From assembly GCF_964340395.1 (NCBI RefSeq), contig NC_135555.1, positions 1,510,001 to 1,574,000 of the forward strand: 64,000 nt of DNA, read 5' to 3'. The stretch comes from Glandiceps talaboti (lineage: Eukaryota; Hemichordata; Enteropneusta; Spengelidae). A program made the position numbers and the translations under genes. Below the pieces are notes generated by a model, which was not told the origin of the DNA, made no database searches, and saw only the letters and a program-made list of their open reading frames with translations. Below are positions 41,001-51,394 of the stretch, piece by piece. Position 1 is the stretch's first letter; the number at the start of each line of letters is the position of its first letter.

Positions 41001-44000
41001 AGGGTATTGAAGTGTTTCGCGTGGTGACCAGAAACAATTCATTTTTTTTTGCCTTACACTTCATTTTTTTTGACATACATACTTACTGAAGTTCAGAAAA
41101 GGTTACATTCTCATAGAGTTTTCCTTCCAACAGATGTTTGTTGAAATGTCAACTGAGGTAGTTCACATTACTTGTTGAAAAATGGCAATAACAATAATAA
41201 TAATATGTTCTTTTACCACAAACAGGTAATGTTTTGCCTGTTCCGGTTGACAAGATGTCGCAAACTGTCTGTTTATTAGCTTCAACAGGCAAATTGTTAC
41301 TTGTATTAAAGTAATAAAAATCCTTGGTCATGGTACAAGAACGTATTATTACTGACTTGATGAACACATTTAAAAAATGGCAATAATAGTTTTTAAATGT
41401 ATATATTTTTAAATATCACCATCACTTGTCTATTACACATGGTTTGAAATAAAAGTTACATCTAATGCTACTCTATTCCATACCACTTTACTATACTATC
41501 CCCGATAATTTCACCAAATCAGGATGGAGATAGTTTTAAAAATGTAACTGGGGTAGTTATCATCATACATTAGAAGCAGTATTTGCTGAAAACAGTATAG
41601 TTTTTACATATGTACATTTTAACATATCAACCTCACTTTACTAAGTATAACACATGATTTCAAAAGAAAAGTTGCATTTTTAGCAACTCTGTTATTCCAT
41701 AACTGCTCAACTAAATCCTCAATAATTTTACAAAAGCCTGACACTAATTTTTTTATAGCCATTTGAAGATTAAAAAACGGCTTTATTACATGTTTCCTAG
41801 TACAAATTACATTGCAAATAATGACAACACATCCGATTGAAATAAAACATCAAATTATTTTCTCAGAAACACAATGAGAAACTTGTTTTTTTAAAAACAA
41901 TTACGTAGTGTAGATGTTACACACGGTATTGAATCATCTCTTAACTCCATAAGCTCAATGACAAATCATGAACCAAAAGTTGTTCATGCAAATGAGTAAA
42001 CCTCCAACTGTTAGAATGATGTAAACAATGTATAAGTAGTGTACTGAGCCAATCAATATACCATATTTGGACATTATAATGTAACTGCCCCAAATAAATA
42101 CCAGTTTATCGTTGGGCAGAATTCTGTAATTGATATGATTTTAATGACTGTATGGGTGGCTTCAGTTGAATTTGAAATTTCAACCCAGGACCTCATTGAG
42201 TTAGACGTAAAGAGAGATGGATTGATGCACAGATACTACAATTACTGAAAGGATACGCTTTGTTGTTTTGAAGGGCTTGCGCTGATCTCATATATGCCAT
42301 CTTAGCTTGATCGTATGACTTAGCATTCTTAAAACAGACAGCTGCAACAAACATGGCAACATAAATATAATGTATACATATCAAAATACACAAAACATGA
42401 TATACTGTCTTAATAAACTCAAACAGGTTCAAAATATGATGTAATATGATGTATCAAGACTGAAGAAATACATTAAACTTAGGAAAATATCTGTAAATTT
42501 TGATGGAATGAATTCATAATTTTCCAGGATCCAATATTTAGTGTTCCTATCATTCAATTTCGTTTAATTAATTAATACCATATATATGTACCAGCAATTA
42601 CTTGCACAGTTGAGCATACATACTAGTGGTATTTGCAATGCAATGCAATACCAAAAACATTATTACATACCTGCATGCAAATGATATGCAAATGAGGACC
42701 TGATCATTCATTGTACACTAAAATACATGATTATACACTATGATTTTTATGGAAATTTACTGTTTTGGATAAACATATGTAAGAATAACAGAACCCCATT
42801 CTGCGTGAGTTCCAGTGTGGGTACTCTGGGGTTTTTGCACTTGTGCTTGCAGTGTTTTCTGCTGTACTTTTCATAGCATAGTACAGCTTGAGAGTGTACA
42901 GCCACTTAGAATACTGCAAGCACTCATGTATATACCCTGAGTACACCACATTTGCACTCACATGTCATGGGGTTCTGTCATATTCTTGTCATCTATGTAA
43001 GTAGGACATGACATCACTGCAAATCATTTTTGACAATTCCTTTATGTCTAGAAAACTTGTCATGAGATAGTTCTGTCTGTATCTGTGTCAGAAATAGCAG
43101 CTGGTAAATAATATGACTGACAGTGAGAGAGTGCTCAGTCACACTGGATAGGTGAGAGAAAGTACTCCGTCACATTGAGATTTGGAAGATGTCTGTATCC
43201 CTGTGTGGTATCTGATATCAACAAGGAGTTATTTGAAAATATATTTTTGCACATATTCTGTGAGGGGGCCATTTCCCCTAGATAATTCTTAAAAGACCTC
43301 CCACAAATAAAAGTGGTGAACTGCTTTGAGTAGCTGAACTTGACATGGAGTCAGTCATTGTACACTGCCTACAGTCATGACAGTCAGACATGTTACATAT
43401 GTTATTATTTATAACCATTGAAATATCAGGCAGTAATTAGTAAATTCACACTACTCAAGCACCACTGTTAACGTTCCTATCACTTCATTTCCCTTGATAG
43501 TCTAAGAACATATCTCTTCTTTTTGACATCCTTCCAACTTGAACACATTACTGTTAAGACATTAAGTCTATTGCCAAACTTAAAGATGACCTTGAAAAGT
43601 CTTGGCACAAATGTGGTATTTGGTGTTACATGCTCTAAAGAATTGTTTACATAAGGGGTAAGGGCTGAGAAACTGGTAACATGTTAAATACTGTCCAGAT
43701 AAAGACAAAGAAGTGAAATATTGGGTTTGGTGGCTGTTTAAATATAATTTAGCAGTTAGCAGTTTGAAGTTCACTGTATCAAGCAGGTACTCAGAAATGA
43801 CTGTAGTCCTTTGCATCTTTTTTACTTCGTTCAGAAAGACACAGGCATCTTTCCCCATCCATGCCAAAGAACACTGCAGTATGATGCATTTGAAGACTTG
43901 ATTACTTTTTACAATAATTGCATCCAAAATATCAACACTTGGTAGCTATTTTTATATTTTCATTGCAGACGTCAAGAAGTATTGGTGTATCTGATATCTT

Positions 44001-47000
44001 AGGTCAGATCAGGTTACCAATTCTTGCACTTTTGTAGGAACTATGAGGTATTCTTGTGTTGGTATGTTATCATAATAACGCTAGCGACCTTGAAAATAAG
44101 GTTAAAGTAGTGTAATCTTGGTCCTCATGGGAGGTATGATTGAACTGGTATGTTCTCACTTTCACACAAGTGTCTCAGCATCACTGTGAATGACTTCAGA
44201 GAAATTTGAAGAACCTTTTATCTCTTAACTGGAAATGATTGACTATGAAGAAAAAAGAGACACTCATTGTCCGTAGGAAAGGAAGTGTCAATGACTTGCC
44301 AGAAAATTGAAAGACATGTTTCAATGAACTGTACATAACTAACTCAGATGACAACCATAACACTGTATTTTTCTTTGAACTAGAAATGAATGACTTTTGG
44401 AAATAAATGTGGGGCATGAATTTTAAATTAAGCTGACTTTGAGATAAGGGAATTAGATGGTGATTAAAAGACATTTCCTATGAACTGGAAGATAACTGAA
44501 AGACATTTATCTCTGAACTAGAAATAATTGTCTTGAAAATACCTAAAATGCATTTATCATGAACTGGAATTGACTGATGTAGACAGTTACTACAAGGCAT
44601 TCATGCATGTACAGTGTAGACAGTTACTACAAGGCATGATTCATGCATGTACAGTGTAGACAGTTACTACAAGGCATTCACGCATGTACAGTGTATAGAC
44701 TGACACCAGTCACTTGGCAGATTTTTTTTTTTTTAATGTCTTATTTTTTCAGATGTTTTCAGTTTGCTATTGATTTTTTGTTTTGTAAATAAAAATGTCC
44801 TCAACTTTTAAAAAAAATGTAAGCTACTGGTCTCTCAGGGCTTTACGCGTCAAGCAACTGTTTGGCAATCACTCGGTCAGGGCTTTACGCGTCAAGCAAC
44901 TGTTTGGCAATCACTCTGTCAGGTTATCATGTCACATAAAAGAACAAAGTTGTGTTTAAAAAAAGAAAGAGAGCATTTTATTGAAATAAAGAATGAAAAA
45001 ACCCAGAAACTGGAACAAATAAGAAGTTGACTGACTTCAAAAATAATCTAAATACATTAATCTTGACCTCAAATACTATCACAGCCTAGGAAGTTGCCAA
45101 TACCTTCTCACTAAGCCACTATTCTAAGTAATTTTCCTGACAAAAACCAAAGAAGGGTGTCCTCAGTTGGCACTCAATGGCTGATGCTGGTAATGCCATG
45201 GCTTTACTGATGAAATCTGAAATCAGATCTACAACAAAATCTAATGAATCAATTATTTTCTCATAGACAATCTATCCATAAAATTTCAAATAAGTTATTG
45301 AGATATCTGTTAACAAACTCACACACAGATAAATGGGAGTTAAAATATAGCTTTGTTGGCAGATATAATAAATCATATTAGAGATGATTTTCTATATTCG
45401 CTATTAAAGATGCAAGCAATTAGGGTGGCCTTACTTAATTTATGTTTTTCATAACCCAAGTGACCCTATTATTCTTTTAATCTGGTGAAATAACAATAAA
45501 AATTGACATCTGTATGACAGGATTTTACCAAAACACAATGTTACCGATTGTCTGATGTTAAACCCACGAGCTGAGTGAAAAATATCGTTTATTGCTGCCA
45601 TTTTGAAAATAAATGATTCAAAGTTTCCCACTGACTTTAATTATCATTTCTAAGTCATTCAGACTGTTAAAGTATCATTATCAAATGAAAGTATCACCAA
45701 CATGTACACATACTGTAATTACTGTTCTTTTTAAATTTTTAACAAACTGACCGACCCACCCATACAGTACAGACACCCCACACTAGGGCTGTCAAAAACA
45801 TAGAATACAGTACAGACACCCCACACTAGGGCTGTCTAAAACATAGAATACAGTACAGACACCCCACACTAGGATTGTCTAAAACATAGAATACAGTACA
45901 GACACCCCACACAAGAATTGACTGAAACATAGAATACAGTACAGACACCCCACACTAGGATTGACTAAAACATAGAATACAGTACAGACACCCCACACTA
46001 GAATTGACTGAAACATAGAATACAGTACAGACACCCCACATTAGAATTGACTGAAACATAGAATACAGTACAGACACCCCACACTAGAATTGACTAAAAC
46101 ATAGAATACAGTACAGACACCCCACACTAGGATTGTCTAAAACATAGAATACAGTACAGACACCCCACACAAGAATTGACTGAAACATAGAATACAGTAC
46201 AGACACCCCACACTAGGATTGACTAAAACATAGAATACAGTACAGACACCCCACACTAGAATTGACTGAAACATAGAATACAGTACAGACACCCCACACT
46301 AGAATTGACTGAAACATAGAATACAGTACAGACACCCCACACTAGGATTGACTAAAACATAGAATACAGTACAGACACCCCACACTAGAATTGACTAAAA
46401 CATAGAATACAGTACAGACACCCCACACTAGGATTGACTCAAACATAGAATACAGTACAGACACCCCACACTAGAATTGTCTAAAACATAGAATACAGTA
46501 CAGACACCCCACACTAGGATTGACTCAAACATAGAATACAGTACAGACACCCCACACTAGGATGGACTAAAACATAGAATACAGTACAGACACCCCACAC
46601 TAAGATTGTCTAAAACATAGAATACAGTACAGACACCCCACACTAGGGTTGACTAAAACATAGAATACAGTACAGACACCCCACACTAGGATTGACTAAA
46701 ACATAGAATACAGTACAGACACCCCACACTAGGATTGACTAAAACATAGAATACAGTACAGACACCCCACACTAGGATTGACTCAAGTAATCATCAAGAT
46801 GTTATTAGTTAGGCCTAACAAAAAAATTGTGTGGTTCTGATTACACTCAAAGTTGGTAGATTTTTTATTTTATCTTTTTTAAACATTTTTTTCATATGTG
46901 AGTGTTTAATTCAGGTAGTTATGTTTCCAGATTGGAAGAACAGTTTTATATTATCTTTTTTAGTTGATGTCAGTTTCCGCAACCACTATTTCTTGCAAGA

Positions 47001-50000
47001 CTTCACAATTTTTGCAATTTTAATTTATTGTTTTCTCGAATATGACAAAAAAAGTTTACGTGAAAAACTAGGTGGGTCAGGTAACCAGCACCAAACAATT
47101 TTTTTTTAGACCTTAACCTAAATAACGGAAGTAAATTTGAAACATTGTTGCTGAATTTGAGATGTTGATATAGTCTTCCAAGTCAATGACCTGATAAGTC
47201 AACTCAAAGATAGCAAGTTCAGTTTTCTTTTTAGTAAAACCACAGAAAAACAAAAACAGTACCACTACTGAGGTCTACAGTGTAGATATACACACTCAAT
47301 GGCTATGAGCTGCTGTTTTGACTGAGGCAAGACACAGAGAAGACAATGTATCTAAATGTTCTCAATCTGGGCCATGAGACAGTGTGATTCACAGGTCATA
47401 TCTAAATACAAACTACATATCCATCTCAACACATTTGGATGATATGTAGTGAAATTGTGGCAGGGAAAATCACTAGGGCAAGAACAAGTAAGTGTGAGAA
47501 ATTTCCTATTTTGTCTATTCCGTTCTATTTCTTCATTACAAATCCCCCTTTCTGTTCAGTATTCATTCAAGTTTGCATAAACACTATGTTTATTATTGTT
47601 ATACTAACTTGACCACAGAGAGAGACACTCAATCATAGACGTTGTCTTTAACAGCAACCCTGTTCTATTATTAAGACTTCTCTTAAAATAATTTCTTAGC
47701 ACTTCTGAGTAAATGCTGTAAACTTAGATATTGAAGGTATTTCTACTAAACTAACTGTCAAATCAATATTGTGCTCATTAACATGTAATTATTTGATTTC
47801 CACAATCAAACTCAGATATTTTCAGTAAAAAAAATCAATTCCTAGAGCATTGCTGTACAGATTAATAACCTTTATGGTCTGGATATGGGTTTTGTGGACC
47901 AAGGATGTATGTATGGCAGAAGGGTCCGACTTTAGGATAACTCGTAAGTCATACTACCAAGGTCCACAAAACCCATATCCGAGTTGTAAAGGTTTAATCA
48001 TATACCCCATGTAATTCATCTGAATCACACGATCACATAAATTGACAGTGAAATGTTATTTTCTTCGCAAAAATGTAAAATAGAGAAGACATTAACAAAC
48101 CTAAATCCCTGAGCGACCACTTGCTATATTTGGGCAAAGTGTGCTGGGGCGTGATACGGAAAATTATTGCTTGGGTTAGTTGAGCGTGCTCTCCATTGAA
48201 TTGCAAAGGAAGAGATACTGGGTATAACATGACAATAGTATTCATAACATCACTTGTACAAACTTGTAGTTTATGACCCAGGGTTCATACACTTACAATA
48301 AAAAAAATTCCAGGGCTTTCCAGGGGTATTCGTATTTGATTTCCAGGGGTAGGGAGCATTTTTTCAGGGTTCAGGGAGGGTTTGAAATTCCAAGGTTTTC
48401 CAGGGTTTTCCAGGACAGCGCTAACCCTGATGACCACACATTCTAATGTGCAATGTCTGAAACTTGATTGCATTTTTAAATTATTCACCGTCCTATTAGA
48501 TTTTAATGAATATCATCCTTGTTCTTGTAAATGTGTAAGGGAAGTGTACAGCTGTCATTTACAGTTGTTGGGAACAGGACAACATTGCTAAGACTTCCAT
48601 GGTTGTATAATAATATATTGTACATTATAAATACAAATTAAATTGAATAAATTCAAACATGGTTCCCACTTGCGAAGCACCAAAGTGCCCTAGTGTTGAA
48701 GAAAGAGGAACAGAATAACCAGGAAAAATCAGTGTTGTTTTATAGTAGGGTTAAACTGAGAATCACCCTTCTTACATACATACCAGATCTGGGAATTTTT
48801 TTATCAAACCCAGCCAACTCTGGGTGGGTTTGAACCCAGACTGCAGTGATAAGAAGCATATGAGCTAACCTCTCAGGCACCAACAACCACAATGACAGGA
48901 TATAGACTGCAGTGATAAGAAGCATACAAGCTAACCTCTCAGGCATGGACAACCCCAATGACAGGATATAGAATGCAGTGATAAGAAGCATACAAGCTAA
49001 CCTCTCAGGCATGGACAACCCCAATGACAGGATATAGACTGCAGTGATAAGAAGCATATGAGCTAACCTCTCAGGCACCGACAACCCCAATGACAGGATA
49101 TAGAATGCAGTGATAAGAAGCATATGAGCTAACCTCTCAGGCATGGACAACCACAATGACAGGATATAGAATGCAGTGATAAGAAGCATACAAGCTAACC
49201 TCTCAGGCATGGACAACCCCAATGACAGGATATAGAATGCAGTGATAAGAAGCATATGAGCTAACCTCTCAGGCATGGACAACCACAATGACAGGATATA
49301 GAATGCAGTGATAAGACGCATATGAGCTAACCTCTCAGGCACCGACAACCCCAATGACAGGATATAGACTGCAGTGATAAGAAGCATACAAGCTAACCTC
49401 TCAGGCATGGACAACCCCAATGACAGGATATAGACGGCAGTGATAAGAAGCATACAAGCTAACCTCTCAGGCATGGACAACCCCAATGACAGGATATAGA
49501 CGGCAGTGATAAGAAGCATACAAGCTAACCTCTCAGGCATGGACAACCCCAATGACAGGATTTAGAATGCAGTGATAAGATGCATATGAGCTAACCTCTC
49601 CGGTACCGACAACCCCAATGACAGGATATAGAATGCAGTGATAAGATGCATACAAGCTAACCTCTCAGGCACCAACAACCACAATGACAGGATTTAGAAT
49701 GCAGTGATAAGAAGCATATGAGCTAACCTCTCAGGCACCAACAACCACAATGACAGGATATAGACTGCAGTGATAAGAAGCATACAAGCTAACCTCTCAG
49801 GCATGGACAACCCCAATGACAGGATATAGAATGCAGTGATAAGACGCATATGAGCTAACCTCTCAGGCACCAACAACCACAATGACAGGATATAGTAAAG
49901 GGAAGTATATAATCAATTCACTGTAGTCTGTGCCCCAATTGTCCATATGACTTGGGGTGTACAAAGTACACTTCTAAATAGAATATTGTTAAAATTGTAC

Positions 50001-51345
50001 ATCATGAGGGTAAATGTATAAGGGAAATATCATCTACCCAAGACTTCTAAAATGAAAAGTGTGTAGTATCCGAGAATACATACCTGCTTTATTAAACTCA
50101 TCTGCTGCACTGTCAAACTCTGGCTTCCACTTAAAGAGAGAGGTCTTTAAACTACAAAGTAAGACAAATATAGTTCATCTTTTATCATTTCAAATTATAA
50201 ACAAACACTCAGTAGCTAGAAGTAGATTCTACAAAATAACCTACTGTACACAGAACTCTCTCCATGTTGAACTTACTGAGAAACTTTCCAATGTATGTTA
50301 TTAATAGTGAAGTATCTGATATAGTGAAATTTAGGCAAAAAAAAGAACATTCAAAGAGGGGTGGAGGATCTGATATAGTGAAATGTAGGCAAAAAAAAGA
50401 ACGTTCAAAGAGGGGTGGAGGTACTATCAGATTCAGAATGTTTGCTGTAAGTATAAAAGTGTGTTTGCTAAAAAGAATATCTTGTGATTTCACATTGTTT
50501 GATAAAATCTTTGATGCTAAGTGAGATAAAATACATTGGTTTCATTCACCTTCACGTTATCAGTATGAAATTAGCATCGATCCAAACTTAAGCAGAAGTG
50601 ATGTATGAGATCTGCAGTGCAACTTCATTGCCTGCCTTATTTTTGTAATTGTGATGTTTTTAAGTTCATATCAATGCCAACTCTGTACTGATAAGTGAAA
50701 ATGAATGACACTGACATGTTTTATCTCATTTAACATCCAAATTTTTATCAAATGATGTGAATTTCCCCTCTAAGAACCATGGAAACAGAAAGAGGCAAAT
50801 CAGGTAAAACTATGGTTTCCCACACAATGTACCATAATTTTGTTTGGGAATTTTGGTAAATATATACCTGGCAATTGAATACAGTGGTATAACATAGTTT
50901 GCTATAGTAATTTCAGCGTGTACCCTGACTTGTGCATAAGTTTAGTTGACTTGTCATACTCATAGACATACGTGGAACCAACAGATTACATTATTATACT
51001 AACAACAACGTAAATGCAAAACTAATAAATTACTTGTTTTCAAAGTACTTTTGCTCTTAAGGTAATCAGGTAGCGATCGCTCAACTGATTCTGATATAAT
51101 CCGACACAGCACCAAGTGTTTTGGGCGATATTGACTTTGAACTTTTTTATTTGCACATGTCAAATTGTCTGTTTGTCAGCATGCCCAGCATAGTAAGAGA
51201 GGAGAAACAGATATTCCAATGTTCCTGATCCTTTACCAAAATATACATAAGAATTGTGGTTCCCTACAAAAAAATCTTATTTACTGCACAAATCTGTTAA
51301 AATTCTCGTCATGTTACGAATGTGGGTATGTATGTATGTATGTGC

Positions 51346-51394
<49 letters not shown>

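Noticed and set aside
48300-48420. Cluster of TTCCAGGG motifs as a regulatory array
   Set aside because: Irregular spacing and no anchor to a promoter; it looks like a decayed low-complexity repeat.
48423-48470. CTGATGA ... GAAAC with an internal CACATT/AATGTG hairpin
   Set aside because: The hairpin does not abut the core motifs and no UH triplet follows a stem III.
48760-48900. Functional tRNA gene
   Set aside because: A- and B-box spacing is too short, the T-stem does not pair, and there is no acceptor stem.
48740-49552. 270-codon minus-strand frame
   Set aside because: Produced by a 66-bp tandem repeat inside a NAPG intron. The repeat is better explained by a SINE head.
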